NCBI GenBank assembly: GCA_022865625.1
Contig: JALHTB010000027.1
Span: forward strand, 1 to 15,181
From: Candidatus Bathyarchaeota archaeon
GTDB taxonomy: Archaea; Thermoproteota; Bathyarchaeia; 40CM-2-53-6; FEN-987
Reading direction: 5' to 3'
DNA: 15,181 nt
Below the pieces are notes generated by a model. That model ran no database searches. It was not told the DNA's origin and worked only from the letters and a program-made list of their open reading frames with translations. How positions within the stretch are numbered: position 1 is the first letter of the stretch; every line of letters starts with the position of its first letter. A program made the position numbers and the translations under genes. Below are positions 1-7,533 of this stretch, piece after piece.

Positions 1-2
1 CG

Positions 3-269
3 CTTGAGCCGTCTGCACAATCCGTGAGAAGGCTGGCGGCGCTTTTCGTGGAATTGACAAGGATAGCCGACATCCCGCTTCATAGGAGACGTCTCGCTGA
101 TAGGGCGTTCAGAAATGTCCTAGCGAAATCCGCGATCTCAAAGCGAGAGGTCTCCCTAGTCATGGGCGTACTCAGAAGAATTAGAGACAAGACGAGACCC
201 CATCTTGCGAAACCCAAGAGGAAGACAATACGCCGAGTCGTATCGGCGAGACATAAGATCGCACGTTAG
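3..269 (+). CDS. C-terminal part (or whole) of a small basic protein of unknown function
   Basis: The reading frame is open from the first bases of the window to a TAG stop at 267-269, so the gene may begin upstream; the first possible start inside the window is GTG at 24, giving 81 residues. No family is recognised. The protein is very rich in Arg and Lys, especially in its last 35 residues (RRIRDKTRPHLAKPKRK and onward), and has no Cys pairs, membrane segment or obvious catalytic motif. The composition fits a nucleic-acid-binding tail. No Shine-Dalgarno lies just before the GTG, which favours a truncated longer gene. The call rests on an uninterrupted frame only, and the function is unknown. 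Confidence 0.45.
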   Translation, partial: LEPSAQSVRRLAALFVELTRIADIPLHRRRLADRAFRNVLAKSAISKREVSLVMGVLRRIRDKTRPHLAKPKRKTIRRVVSARHKIAR

Positions 270-303
270 AAATGGGACCTGATGAACCAGCCACAGTAAC
301 TCT

Positions 304-316
304 AGAGTAGTACTCT
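304..316. repeat. Perfect 13-bp palindrome upstream of the small membrane protein gene
   Basis: AGAGTA-G-TACTCT reads as a perfect 6+1+6 inverted repeat 28 bases before the ATG at 345. Its position in a promoter-proximal gap would suit an operator, but nothing else supports regulation and a short palindrome can occur by chance. Confidence 0.2.
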
Positions 317-344
317 CCCATCGCTGGTCGAAGGCTGATCACGA

Positions 345-578
345 ATGAGCAATCAACCATTATCCGACAGATTCGCTGCAGTAGTTGTGGTTCTTCTACT
401 GATAGTCATGGCGTTCGGAAATCACATGGCAACGTTCATAGTCGCACTGGTTCTGCTTGCTGCAATTGTGTTCCTTTTCCGGCAGCAGGGCATGGTTCGA
501 GGCGGCATCTTTGCGGCGACAGCTGGCTGTGTGGTAACCATCGTCATCGAACTGATCAGACTGCTACCAATTCGATAG
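345..578 (+). CDS. Small three-helix membrane protein, unknown function
   Basis: A 77-residue hydrophobic protein starting at ATG 345 with a weak purine stretch (GAAGG) about ten bases upstream. Three hydrophobic segments are visible at roughly residues 10-25, 29-46 and 53-72, joined by short loops, with RQQGMVRGG between the second and third. There is no signal-peptide cleavage pattern and no recognised motif, and the protein is almost entirely membrane. It converges on the EamA transporter gene, with a 43-base gap. The function cannot be assigned. The hydrophobic pattern and correct-looking start make it a likely real gene. Confidence 0.55.
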   Translation: MSNQPLSDRFAAVVVVLLLIVMAFGNHMATFIVALVLLAAIVFLFRQQGMVRGGIFAATAGCVVTIVIELIRLLPIR

Positions 579-621
579 ACTCACTCGCACTCCTGGGCAG
601 ACGAATTCCGACCACGCAAGA

Positions 622-1521
622 CTAGTGTTGACTTGTCTTTGATGTCCGGTTGACCAAGACCACTCCAAACAAGATGAGAGATCCACCCAGAACGACGCTC
701 AGGTCTACCTTCTCGCCCAGCAGCAGCCATCCCAACAGGACTGCGACAACCGGAGTGATGAAGGTGAAGAGCGAGACCTTTGTAACATCCATGCGGGTGA
801 ACAGCCAGTAGAGAGAAAGGAAGCCAAAGGCTGATCCAACCACTGCAAGGTAGAGAAGCGCAAAGACGGAGGTAGGACTTAGGCTGAGGGGAGCTCCACG
901 CTCCAAGACGAATCCTGCGGTGATCAGAACAAGTGCGCCGACTCCGCTCTGCACGACGACGTTCGCTGTTGAGTCGATGGATTGAGAGTACTTCTTGCCG
1001 ATCACATTTGCGTATGCTGCGGTTGCTGCGCCCGCGACTACGGCGATGCCCCCCCAGAACGTATCCATCGTGAGCATCAACTCACGGGAGAAGATTATGA
1101 CGACTCCGATGAAACTCACCAGCATCCCCAGCAACTTCCATGCGGTCATGCGTTCTCCGGAAATCATGAAATGTGCGAAGACGACTACGAAGAAGGGCAG
1201 CGTGGCGAAAAGCAGCGCTGTCAAGCCAGCGGTCAGATACTGTTCTCCCCAGAACGCGAGGGCATAGGAAAGTGCAATCTGGGTCAAACCCAGCAGAAAC
1301 ATGACCTGCCAGCTTTTCCTGTCCCTTGGGAATTCTGTCTTTCTCAAGAGTGCGAAGACCAAGAGGAAACCGGATGCGATGACGAATCGAATTCCTGCGA
1401 AAGTGACCGGTGGCAGAGAGCTCAGACCCACCTTGATGGCCAGCCACGTCGAGCCCCAGACGAAGCAGAGTGAACTGAAGACAAGGTTCGGCAACAGGTC
1501 ACCGGTTCTGTGCTTCTGCAT
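622..1521 (-). CDS. EamA/DMT-superfamily permease
   Basis: This is a drug/metabolite transporter of the EamA (RhaT/YdcZ-like) type, about 299 residues, expected to lie in the cytoplasmic membrane with ten helices in two homologous halves of five. The N-terminal half opens with SSLCFVWGSTWLAIKVGL and PPVTFAGIRF, the characteristic EamA start with an Arg in helix 2. The second half contains ANVIGKKYSQ and ends in the helix-9/10 pattern FTFITPVVAVLLGWLLLGEKVD, typical of the family, followed by a last helix and a short polar tail. The substrate (amino acid, nucleobase, drug or sugar-phosphate) cannot be told from sequence. I chose the ATG at 1521. A TTG two codons upstream (1527) is also possible, since GGGAGAG lies just before either. 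The gene is divergent from the MFS transporter across a gap of about 190 bases. Confidence 0.85.
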   Translation of the reverse strand: MQKHRTGDLLPNLVFSSLCFVWGSTWLAIKVGLSSLPPVTFAGIRFVIASGFLLVFALLRKTEFPRDRKSWQVMFLLGLTQIALSYALAFWGEQYLTAGLTALLFATLPFFVVVFAHFMISGERMTAWKLLGMLVSFIGVVIIFSRELMLTMDTFWGGIAVVAGAATAAYANVIGKKYSQSIDSTANVVVQSGVGALVLITAGFVLERGAPLSLSPTSVFALLYLAVVGSAFGFLSLYWLFTRMDVTKVSLFTFITPVVAVLLGWLLLGEKVDLSVVLGGSLILFGVVLVNRTSKTSQH

Positions 1522-1700
1522 GGCCAACTCATCTCTCCCGATTGCTCGTGTCGCGGCTGGAACGCATGATGTCGGTTGGAGCTTTCTCCACGTTGGCGTG
1601 ACGTCGCCTTAAGCCTTGTTTCGAAAAGCAATCTCACCCTATTCGGCATCGGACATGTAGAAATAGTGTCCTTGACTTACTAGTCGTGAGTCCTGCGAGA

Positions 1701-1707
1701 AAGGAGG
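1701..1707 (+). promoter_or_regulatory. Strong Shine-Dalgarno deciding a TTG start
   Basis: AAGGAGG ends nine bases before TTG at 1717 and is the best ribosome-binding match in the window. There is no ATG nearby in the same frame, so it fixes TTG as the start of the MFS gene. Confidence 0.75.
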
Positions 1708-1716
1708 CGAACGAGA

Positions 1717-2919
1717 TTGAGCTCGAAAGACAATCAGCCACGCTCTGATGCGGAGAGTCAGATACTGCTCCTTATCGCAGCAGACGCTCTCTTCGGCTTC
1801 TCCATCGGATTTAGCTCGCCCTCAATCGCTCCGCTCATAGTCGCACTTGGCGTGAGCATATCGTTCGTTGGCCAAGCACAGACAGTCGGTGGACTGAGTG
1901 CGACATTCCTACGTCTCCCTGTGGGCGTCGCGATGGACAGGATTGGAAGGAAACCTTTCATCATCATGGGCGGACTGATGACACTCGTCGGTTTCTTCTC
2001 GTACTCGCTTGCAACATTCTGGCTCCTCCTGGGAGCCGGGATCGTCTTTGTCTCAATCGATTACGCGATCAGAGGAACAGCCTCCTCTGCATCGCTTGGT
2101 GACGCCGCACGATCTGGAAGTGTCGGGCGAGTCTTCAGCATCGACCTCGGCGTCACGGAGGCCGCCGCCACCATCGCACCCATTATCGGTGGATACGTCG
2201 CAACAGCGATGGCGATTCCCTCACAGACAATCTTCTCAGTGTCGGCAGCGCTCGCGGGTGCCGCAATACTAACAGTCCTAGTCGGTTACAAGCCTGCACC
2301 TATCAGGCGAGCACCTGAGACCGAGCGCCAGTCATGGAGATCGATTCTCCGAGTGGACAAGCGTATCCTACCCATCCTTACGGTCGTAGCGCTCGATGCG
2401 ACGGCGTGGAGGATATCATTCCCGTTCTGGACACTGTACGTATTCAAGGAGATGCACGCAACTCAGGAACAACTCGGAATCTTCCTGGCCATCTCAGCGG
2501 GCATACCTGCACTCACCGGACTCACACTAGGCTCGAAGCTCGACAAAGTAGGCAGGAAACCATTCCTTGTCCTGAGCGAATGGAGCGCCATCGGCACCTT
2601 CCTCCCGCTTCTGCTCGCGACACAACCCGAGTTCTCATACATATCCGCCGTATTCGGAGGCCTCGTCTACAGCCTCTGGGTACCGGCAATCAACGCGTAC
2701 GTCGTGGATCACTTCGGACGCGAGAAGTTCGGGCAGACCCTCGGGACGATCAGTCTTGTCGCCGGCCTCGCGTCAGCGGCTTCGCCAGCGCTCGGAGGTT
2801 GGCTCTGGGACAACATATCACCGAAAGCACCACTCATTCTCACACTAATCCTCGCGATCGTCATCGGTCTGATCATCTGGTTCAGAATCGAGGAAACAAG
2901 GCCGGAAACACCCCCCTAG
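1717..2919 (+). CDS. MFS permease
   Basis: A 400-residue major facilitator superfamily protein with twelve predicted helices, the usual length. The family loop motif A appears between helices 2 and 3 as GVAMDRIGRKPFIIMG (about residues 68-83) and again in the second half as LGSKLDKVGRKPFLVLSEW (about 272-290), the signature of the duplicated six-helix halves. A cytoplasmic central loop (KPAPIRRAPETERQSWRS) separates them. The first residues are polar and there is no signal peptide. The substrate is unknown; the overall pattern resembles drug-efflux or general MFS exporters. Start is TTG 1717, supported by AAGGAGG nine bases upstream. The gene ends 48 bases before the convergent NAD kinase-like gene. 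Codon third positions are rich in C, somewhat more than in the opposing gene. Confidence 0.88.
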   Translation: MSSKDNQPRSDAESQILLLIAADALFGFSIGFSSPSIAPLIVALGVSISFVGQAQTVGGLSATFLRLPVGVAMDRIGRKPFIIMGGLMTLVGFFSYSLATFWLLLGAGIVFVSIDYAIRGTASSASLGDAARSGSVGRVFSIDLGVTEAAATIAPIIGGYVATAMAIPSQTIFSVSAALAGAAILTVLVGYKPAPIRRAPETERQSWRSILRVDKRILPILTVVALDATAWRISFPFWTLYVFKEMHATQEQLGIFLAISAGIPALTGLTLGSKLDKVGRKPFLVLSEWSAIGTFLPLLLATQPEFSYISAVFGGLVYSLWVPAINAYVVDHFGREKFGQTLGTISLVAGLASAASPALGGWLWDNISPKAPLILTLILAIVIGLIIWFRIEETRPETPP

Positions 2920-2967
2920 TGCAGATGCGATCCCAGCAAAATGGCCTGTACAGAACCAGATTGCGAT

Positions 2968-4101
2968 CTAAGTGGAGACGGGGAGAACGGAGAATTGCCT
3001 GTACCCAGCAATGGCTTTCACGTACCCAGCTAGCTCCTTGTCAAGCTGCGAGTCCCCGGTGTCGACAAGCAGGCGCTTCGCCTTGAGTGAGTGAATCTTG
3101 TGTTTCGTGGCGACGATCATGATGTTGTCCTTGCCGACTCGTCTGATGACTTCTGCGCTGATCTGTGGATTACCTCGACCGAAAACAAAGCCTTGCCCAC
3201 CGATTGGAGTAACGATGATCGATGTCCGACCGGGATCGATCAACTGTATGATGTCCTGTTCGGAGAGATCCTTGCCGATCAGACTCCTACCGCGAATGAC
3301 ATCGACTCCGAGCATCGTTTTCTCAAACCCGAGCCGCCTGCCTAAGGCCACAGTTGTTGACCCGGGGCCGATGATGTACGTCCAATCGTCCTTGAGCTCT
3401 TCCTCCACAAACTTCGCTATCGCATCCTGAGCAGACAACTCGTCTTCGTCCAATGGGCTGGTCGTCTTTGCACTCTGAACATTCGATGAGTGGAAGGGAA
3501 CCCTAAGGTATCCATAGAGACGAACCGAGATTCTGTCCGACCTGAAATCAGATTCATCAACATCCAATACTTCAGCATCAACGAGTGTGGCTTCACCGTT
3601 GAGATAGCATGCGGCTACGTGACCGCCAGCCCTAGGGTTCGTTGAGAACACAGCGGAATAGACTTTCACTCCTGATGGAACGCCAAGGCATGGGACTTTC
3701 TGATCGATCGTCTCGCAGACGTCTCGGGCAGTGCCATCGCCGCCCACAAGAAGAAGTAAGTCGACGTTACTCTGCTGGAGAGACTTGGCCGCTCTCTTGG
3801 TGTCTTCTGCTGTTGTTGTACTGCGGATGCTTTCGCCGATGACTGTTGGATCGAACCCTGCTTCTTTCGCCGCTTCCTCTCCCATCTTCTGAGGGCATGT
3901 GATCATTTGGAGAGGAGAGGTGAAGCTGGTGCGCAGAGCGCGCAGGGCATCCACAGCCCGTTGTGGCGCAACTGGTGTTGCGCCAAGCCCTATAGCGCGT
4001 TCAAGAATGTCAGCACCGTCGGTGCCCTTTAGGCCGACCTTTCCCCCCATGCCAGCGATGGGGTTAATGATCAGTCCGAGACGCTTCACGGCGTCCGTCA
4101 C
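2968..4101 (-). CDS. ATP-NAD kinase-like protein (COG3199 / AcoX-type)
   Basis: A 377-residue member of the ATP-NAD kinase/AcoX-like family, in which NAD would be phosphorylated to NADP using ATP or polyphosphate. The opening NPIAGMGG (13-20) followed by VGLKGTDG is characteristic of this long archaeal/bacterial branch, and VGGDGTARD (119-127) holds the GGDGT nucleotide-binding motif of the diacylglycerol kinase/NAD kinase fold. The C-terminal half has GPGSTT, GVDVI, PIGGQGFVFGRGNPQISAEVI and the Gly-rich segments expected of the second domain. The length of about 370 residues is usual for this branch and greater than classical NAD kinase. Start GTG 4101 has GGAG seven bases upstream. It lies 21 bases after gcvT on the same strand, so the two are probably co-transcribed. 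The precise substrate in this branch is not settled from sequence, so no symbol is given. Confidence 0.82.
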   Translation of the reverse strand: MTDAVKRLGLIINPIAGMGGKVGLKGTDGADILERAIGLGATPVAPQRAVDALRALRTSFTSPLQMITCPQKMGEEAAKEAGFDPTVIGESIRSTTTAEDTKRAAKSLQQSNVDLLLLVGGDGTARDVCETIDQKVPCLGVPSGVKVYSAVFSTNPRAGGHVAACYLNGEATLVDAEVLDVDESDFRSDRISVRLYGYLRVPFHSSNVQSAKTTSPLDEDELSAQDAIAKFVEEELKDDWTYIIGPGSTTVALGRRLGFEKTMLGVDVIRGRSLIGKDLSEQDIIQLIDPGRTSIIVTPIGGQGFVFGRGNPQISAEVIRRVGKDNIMIVATKHKIHSLKAKRLLVDTGDSQLDKELAGYVKAIAGYRQFSVLPVST

Positions 4102-4122
4102 AGCTCGTCTCCATGGCTGAAG

Positions 4123-5250
4123 CTATGTCTTTCTCTGCCAACCGTACTTGCTAGTATCATAGAATGGGAGCTTTGTGACCACGGAGTCCAGTCGTCTTCC
4201 TCTGATCGTGATCCCGAGTGCTTGACCTTCAGTAGTGTATTCGCGGGGAACATACCCCATGCCGATGCCGCATTCAAGAGTTGGAGAGAATGTTCCACTC
4301 GTCAGTCTTCCAATGCTGGTTGCGTCCTTGACGATCTCGTAACTTGGGCGAGGTATGCCTTGGGCTGTGGCTCTCAGACCTATTCGCAGGAGCTTCGTTC
4401 CTTCAGTCTTCTGTTTCGCGAGCGCCTCTTTACCTATGAACTCAGGTTTCGTGAGCTTGACAGTGAATCCTAGCCGTGCCTCGTATGGGCTAATGTTCTC
4501 CTCTATGTCGTTTCCGTAGAGACACATTCCCGCTTCAAGTCTCAGCACATCACGAGCCCCCAGTCCGACCGGTTCTATTCCGAACTCTTCGCCGCTCGCA
4601 AGCAACGAGTTCCAAACAGTCTCACCTTTTTCGGGATCGGTGACCGGACAGTTCCACACGAGTATTTCGAATCCATCTTCGCCGGTGTATCCAGTTCCGG
4701 AAATCAGACATTCGACACCATCAAGCTTTGTCTGTACACATCCGAACCGTGGAACACCTGACAGGTCAGTTTTCGAAAGTCTCTGAAGTGTTGCTCTTGC
4801 TTTGGGTCCTTGCACAGAGATCAGTGCGGTTTCGTCTGAGACGTTTGTGAAATCCGCGCTCCTGCGTGAAGCCTGTGCGTTCAACCAGTCTAGGTCTTTC
4901 TTCCGGTTGCCAGCGTTGAAGACGATGACGAATCGCTCTGGCTCAAGCCGGAGCACGATTATGTCGTCCTTGATGCCTCCGTTCTCGTTGCAGAGCAATG
5001 AGTAGTGGGCTTGGCCAGGCTTGAGTGAACTCACATCGTTGGTTGTCACGAAGTTGAGAAAAGGCTCAGCGTTTGCGCCCCGAGCTATTGCTCTGCCCAT
5101 GTGAGATACATCGAATATGCCCACCTGGTTTCTAACGGCAAGCGTTTCAGGGACTATGCCTCTGTACCAAAGAGGCATCTCGAATCCTGCGAACTCAACC
5201 ATCTTACCGTGATCTTCATGATAGTCGTACAGCGGGGTTCTCAGCGGCAT
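4123..5250 (-). CDS. gcvT: Aminomethyltransferase, glycine-cleavage T-protein
   Basis: The T-protein takes the aminomethyl group carried on lipoyl-H-protein and transfers it to a tetrahydrofolate-type cofactor, releasing ammonia, in the cytosol. The N-terminus PLYDYHEDHGKMVEFAGFEMPLWY, followed by VRNQVGIFDVSHMG (39-52), is the classical GcvT opening. NENGGIKDDIIVLRL (88-102) contains the Asp pair where the folate-contacting catalytic Asp lies, and FNAGNRKKDLDWL and GYTGEDGFEI (the folate-cradle motif) follow. GARDVLRLEAGMCLYGNDI and the C-terminal barrel are present. At 375 residues it is full length. Start ATG 5250 has AGGAG nine bases upstream. It precedes the NAD kinase-like gene by 21 bases and follows the zinc-ribbon gene by 78 bases. 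The H-protein gene lies separately at 11334-11744. Confidence 0.95.
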   Translation of the reverse strand: MPLRTPLYDYHEDHGKMVEFAGFEMPLWYRGIVPETLAVRNQVGIFDVSHMGRAIARGANAEPFLNFVTTNDVSSLKPGQAHYSLLCNENGGIKDDIIVLRLEPERFVIVFNAGNRKKDLDWLNAQASRRSADFTNVSDETALISVQGPKARATLQRLSKTDLSGVPRFGCVQTKLDGVECLISGTGYTGEDGFEILVWNCPVTDPEKGETVWNSLLASGEEFGIEPVGLGARDVLRLEAGMCLYGNDIEENISPYEARLGFTVKLTKPEFIGKEALAKQKTEGTKLLRIGLRATAQGIPRPSYEIVKDATSIGRLTSGTFSPTLECGIGMGYVPREYTTEGQALGITIRGRRLDSVVTKLPFYDTSKYGWQRKT

Positions 5251-5281
5251 AAGATGCTACTCCTATCACCATGGGACTTGC

Positions 5282-5303
5282 CCAGCCATAGAGTTGCGGC
5301 TGG
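5282..5303. repeat. Short inverted repeat between zinc-ribbon gene and gcvT
   Basis: CCAGCC and GGCTGG form a perfect six-base stem around a ten-base loop in the 78-base gap upstream of gcvT. No T-run follows on either strand, so a terminator is not supported. It could be an attenuating hairpin in a shared transcript, or chance. Confidence 0.2.
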
Positions 5304-5328
5304 CATTGATGTTGCTTGCGCCTTCGGC

Positions 5329-5505
5329 TCAGCTGGGCTTCTCGTCAACCGGTAGTATCTTCACCGTCTCAGGTTCGAATGAGAGTTTTCTCTGACACTT
5401 CGGGCAGGCCCCGTTGTATCGTTGAATTATCTCGGTAGGTGATTCAAGCTCAACTCCATCGTAGAGGGTTGCTCCGCATGCATGACAGAAGACGCGTTGG
5501 GGCAT
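5329..5505 (-). CDS. Small zinc-ribbon protein, 58 residues
   Basis: This short gene starts at ATG 5505 with GAGG eight bases upstream and ends at TGA 5331-5329. The product has two CxxC knuckles, FCHACGA (residues 6-12) and ACPKCQR (33-39), about 24 residues apart, the spacing of a single zinc ribbon. The rest is YDGVELESPTEIIQRYNG between the knuckles and an acidic tail. Such minimal ribbons bind Zn and act as small adaptor or nucleic-acid-binding proteins; no precise function can be given. A TATA-like box at 5545-5553 lies about 27 bases from a transcription start that would leave a 15-20 base leader with the Shine-Dalgarno. It is the first gene of a probable run with gcvT and the NAD kinase-like gene. 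Confidence 0.75.
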   Translation of the reverse strand: MPQRVFCHACGATLYDGVELESPTEIIQRYNGACPKCQRKLSFEPETVKILPVDEKPS

Positions 5506-5544
5506 CCAGCTAGCCTCGGCGAAGCACTGCAGAGTGAAGCAACG

Positions 5545-5553
5545 TATTTTAAC
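5545..5553. promoter_or_regulatory. Shared TATA-like box between divergent genes
   Basis: TATTTTAAC (GTTAAAATA on the minus strand) is the only A/T-rich box in the gap between the zinc-ribbon gene and the three-helix membrane protein gene. At the normal archaeal spacing of 25-28 bases it would start minus transcripts near 5522 and plus transcripts near 5576. Both are suitably close to their start codons. One box may serve both directions; this is inferred. Confidence 0.45.
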
Positions 5554-5570
5554 TTCTTGTCATTATCGGC

Positions 5571-6044
5571 GTGCGACTAGCAATGTCTGTAGGACTGAGG
5601 AACCGGCTCAGGCGCGCGCCTTGGAGAATCAAGCGCATTCTCGGAAACGTAGCGTATAGACTTCGCTTGGTCCGGGCGCCTGGAGGAGCTGGATTGAAAC
5701 CTTCATGGTTCATTATCTTCGTCGTGGTAGTCGGATTGGCCACGTTCTTTCTGGCAGGCGGAATTTATGACCTTCTAGAGAAACCGGTCTCTCTTCTCCC
5801 GCGATCCGGTCAACAAGGCTGGACGTTCATTTATCCAAGCGGCCTCTCAGGCCAAACACTCAACGAGAGCATACTGTCTGCATTGCTGTATCTGATCGGC
5901 ATGTCAGGCTTTTACATGCTCTTCAGGAGTACTAGGTTTGCATATCGACCCAGAAACGCGTACATTCTTCTCATCGTCGGATTCCTGACGACGGTACTGG
6001 TCATCTATTACACAGGACAGCTTCTCGCTCAGAAGGGCGGCTGA
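5571..6044 (+). CDS. Three-helix membrane protein, possibly OST3/OST6-like archaeal subunit
   Basis: A protein of 157 residues from GTG 5571, or 153 from ATG 5583. The N-terminus is strongly basic (RNRLRRAPWRIKR), then come membrane segments at about residues 46-64, 100-118 and 129-149. Between helices 1 and 2 lies a conserved-looking loop, LAGGIYDLLEKP...SGQQGWTFIYPSGLSGQTLNES, and after helix 2 a basic loop RSTRFAYRPRNAY. This layout reminds me of small archaeal proteins compared with the membrane part of oligosaccharyltransferase subunits OST3/OST6, but I hold that only weakly; otherwise it is a conserved membrane protein of unknown role. No Shine-Dalgarno is seen, and the distance from the A/T box at 5545-5553 suits a leaderless or nearly leaderless transcript. 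It ends 14 bases before carS, in convergent orientation. Confidence 0.7.
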   Translation: MRLAMSVGLRNRLRRAPWRIKRILGNVAYRLRLVRAPGGAGLKPSWFIIFVVVVGLATFFLAGGIYDLLEKPVSLLPRSGQQGWTFIYPSGLSGQTLNESILSALLYLIGMSGFYMLFRSTRFAYRPRNAYILLIVGFLTTVLVIYYTGQLLAQKGG

Positions 6045-6058
6045 CTGGAGACTGAGAC

Positions 6059-6580
6059 CTACCATCGGCGGTTCTTCAGCCGCAACATGTACGCTACTGC
6101 ATTGGAGAGCAGATGAATCGGCAGAGTCGCGATCACCAAGATCAAGACAGCGCCCACGGTTACGTTGAGTAGCGGATAAGTGAACAGAATCGCTCCTAGA
6201 ATGAAGTCCAACTGATCTACTACGGGAAGAGCATTTCCCGGGGCGATATCGAGTCTCCGTTTGAGGAAAGCTCCGAATAGATCACCGAGCAATGCTCCTA
6301 AACTGGCAATTACGCCGACAGATATGAGCGCGTAGTTTGCGAACAAGACCGCCTCCGCCAAGCCAGCTAGGGACCCGAGGAGGAGGCCGTATGCGAATCC
6401 TTTGATGGTTTTGTTGGTTCCCAGCATTCGGCGGCCGTCGATGAGTCTTCGTCCTCTGTCGATCGGTGCTCCGCCACCTAACACGACGGGCGTGGAGTTG
6501 GCCACGTAAGCCGGGACCGCAATGTAGATTGCGATCAGGAGATCGGTGATCGTGAACGTGTTCTGTGCACTCCCGCCCAC
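6059..6580 (-). CDS. carS: CDP-archaeol synthase
   Basis: CarS joins CTP to 2,3-di-O-geranylgeranylglyceryl phosphate to give CDP-archaeol, the activated precursor of archaeal polar lipids, in the cytoplasmic membrane. The 173-residue protein has the family signature: ANSTPVVLGGGAPIDRGRR (27-45), DGRRMLGTNKTIKGF (48-62), LGALLGDLFGAFLKRRLDI (94-112) and the PVVDQLDFILGA segment (119-130), set among about five membrane helices. Length is normal. Start is GTG 6580; no ATG is available near the family's usual N-terminus and there is little Shine-Dalgarno. It follows radB on the same strand after 45 bases. A TTTATTAT box in that gap suggests it may have its own promoter. This is one of the clearest archaeal markers in the window. 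Confidence 0.95.
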   Translation of the reverse strand: MGGSAQNTFTITDLLIAIYIAVPAYVANSTPVVLGGGAPIDRGRRLIDGRRMLGTNKTIKGFAYGLLLGSLAGLAEAVLFANYALISVGVIASLGALLGDLFGAFLKRRLDIAPGNALPVVDQLDFILGAILFTYPLLNVTVGAVLILVIATLPIHLLSNAVAYMLRLKNRRW

Positions 6581-6614
6581 TCTAGTATGTTGTTGTTTCT
6601 GTGAAGCGAAGCGA

Positions 6615-6625
6615 CATAATAAAGG
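6615..6625 (-). promoter_or_regulatory. Candidate carS promoter box
   Basis: CCTTTATTATG on the minus strand starts directly after the radB stop codon and 35-45 bases before the carS GTG. At normal TATA spacing the transcript would have a leader of about 13 bases. Based on position and composition only. Confidence 0.35.
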
Positions 6626-7348
6626 TCAGACAGATTCGAATCCACGCTCTGTAAGCTTCGCTGAGCATCTCAGCGTGGTCTGACGCCCTCTTGTCCGCTC
6701 CACTATGATATCTTTCCGAGATTGTTCCGACGTATTCCTTAAGCGGATGATTGTTCGTGGCCAATGTGCAAGCGTTCGACGCGCGACCGGTTCAATTCGC
6801 CCAAACGGGAAGTCCAGTCTCGCATGCACTTGGCTTGTTAGGAGCACAACAAGCCTGTGGCGCACTGCAACAGTGCTCAGATATGCGAGCTGCCTGTTCA
6901 GCTCCCTGTTGAGGCTGAATGTCTGTTCTGCTGAGCCCAAGCCGACTCTGTAGAGAGACGTAATCGTGTCTGCAACCAGCAGTCGCGCCGACGGGGTCAA
7001 GTAGTTCTCGATATTCTCAACGAGGCTTGTCTGAGCCGAGAACGTGTCTGGAAAGAAGAGGAGTATCTGCTCACTCACAGCATCGGCGCCTTCTCCGGCC
7101 AGTTGCGAGAATCGTTGATGTGTGAATGAGTGGTCTGTGTCGATGTAGAGAACCTTCGAGCCGCGGCGTGCCGCTTCTATGGCGGTCTGAATTACGAGCG
7201 TTGTCTTGCCAGTCTCAGCCTCACCGTACACAACCGTGATCTCGCCAACGGTGAAACCGCCACCAAGTAGTGCGTCGAGGGGATCGCATCGTGAAGGGAC
7301 CACATCGTCTATCGATTTCAACTGTGTTTTCCTACTGAGTGGCGTCAC
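6626..7348 (-). CDS. radB: RadB, RecA/Rad51-family recombinase paralogue
   Basis: RadB is an archaeal RecA-fold ATPase that assists RadA in homologous recombination; it lacks the N-terminal helix-hairpin-helix domain of RadA. The 240-residue protein begins almost directly with the core (SRCDPLDALLGGGFTVGEITVVYGEAETGKTT). Walker A is GEAETGKT (42-49) and the Walker B strand is RLLVADT (122-128). LVVLLTSQVHARLD and the later PVARRTLAHWPRTIIRLRNT match the L1/L2 region and final strands of RadB. Length agrees with the family (about 220-240). Start GTG 7348 has no Shine-Dalgarno but lies about 26 bases from a TATA-like box at 7370-7377, fitting a leaderless transcript. An alternative label is a RadA-like KaiC-type ATPase, less likely given the length and sequence. 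Confidence 0.87.
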   Translation of the reverse strand: MTPLSRKTQLKSIDDVVPSRCDPLDALLGGGFTVGEITVVYGEAETGKTTLVIQTAIEAARRGSKVLYIDTDHSFTHQRFSQLAGEGADAVSEQILLFFPDTFSAQTSLVENIENYLTPSARLLVADTITSLYRVGLGSAEQTFSLNRELNRQLAYLSTVAVRHRLVVLLTSQVHARLDFPFGRIEPVARRTLAHWPRTIIRLRNTSEQSRKDIIVERTRGRQTTLRCSAKLTERGFESV

Positions 7349-7369
7349 CGGCTCTATCGGCTTTCGAAC

Positions 7370-7377
7370 ATGTAAAA
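7370..7377 (-). promoter_or_regulatory. Candidate radB TATA box, leaderless spacing
   Basis: TTTTACAT on the minus strand is centred about 26 bases upstream of the radB GTG, the archaeal TATA-to-start distance. Transcription would begin at or within a base or two of the start codon. Confidence 0.4.
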
Positions 7378-7380
7378 GCT

Positions 7381-7533
7381 GAACTGTTACTCGCCCAGAT
7401 AGAGTTAGGACGCGGGAAATCCCAAACGGTGCCCAATCCTTGCTTAGTCTCGTTCGCGTGGCTGCGAGGCGTCAAGGTCTAGAGTGTTTGATAGTGCAAA
7501 GTCTGATTAACGGCCTCAGCTACGTTCGCGCAT
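7381..7533. other. Intergenic region between divergent radB and protease gene
   Basis: About 150 bases with no convincing gene. A weak A/T patch (TGATTAAC near 7504) is 30 bases before the protease ATG and could serve as its promoter with a leaderless start. I see no RNA gene or repeat. Confidence 0.3.

Noticed and set aside
982..1473. Plus-strand open frame of 163 codons with many Cys and His
   Set aside because: It is antisense to the EamA permease. The Cys-rich look derives from the hydrophobic codons of that gene.
2334..3086. Plus-strand open frame of 250 codons
   Set aside because: It overlaps the MFS gene in another frame and runs into the convergent kinase gene. Its composition (many Arg, Thr, His, Pro) is that of a frame shadow.
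5282..5303. Transcription terminator upstream of gcvT
   Set aside because: The six-base stem has no T-run after it on the minus strand and lies within a probable operon.
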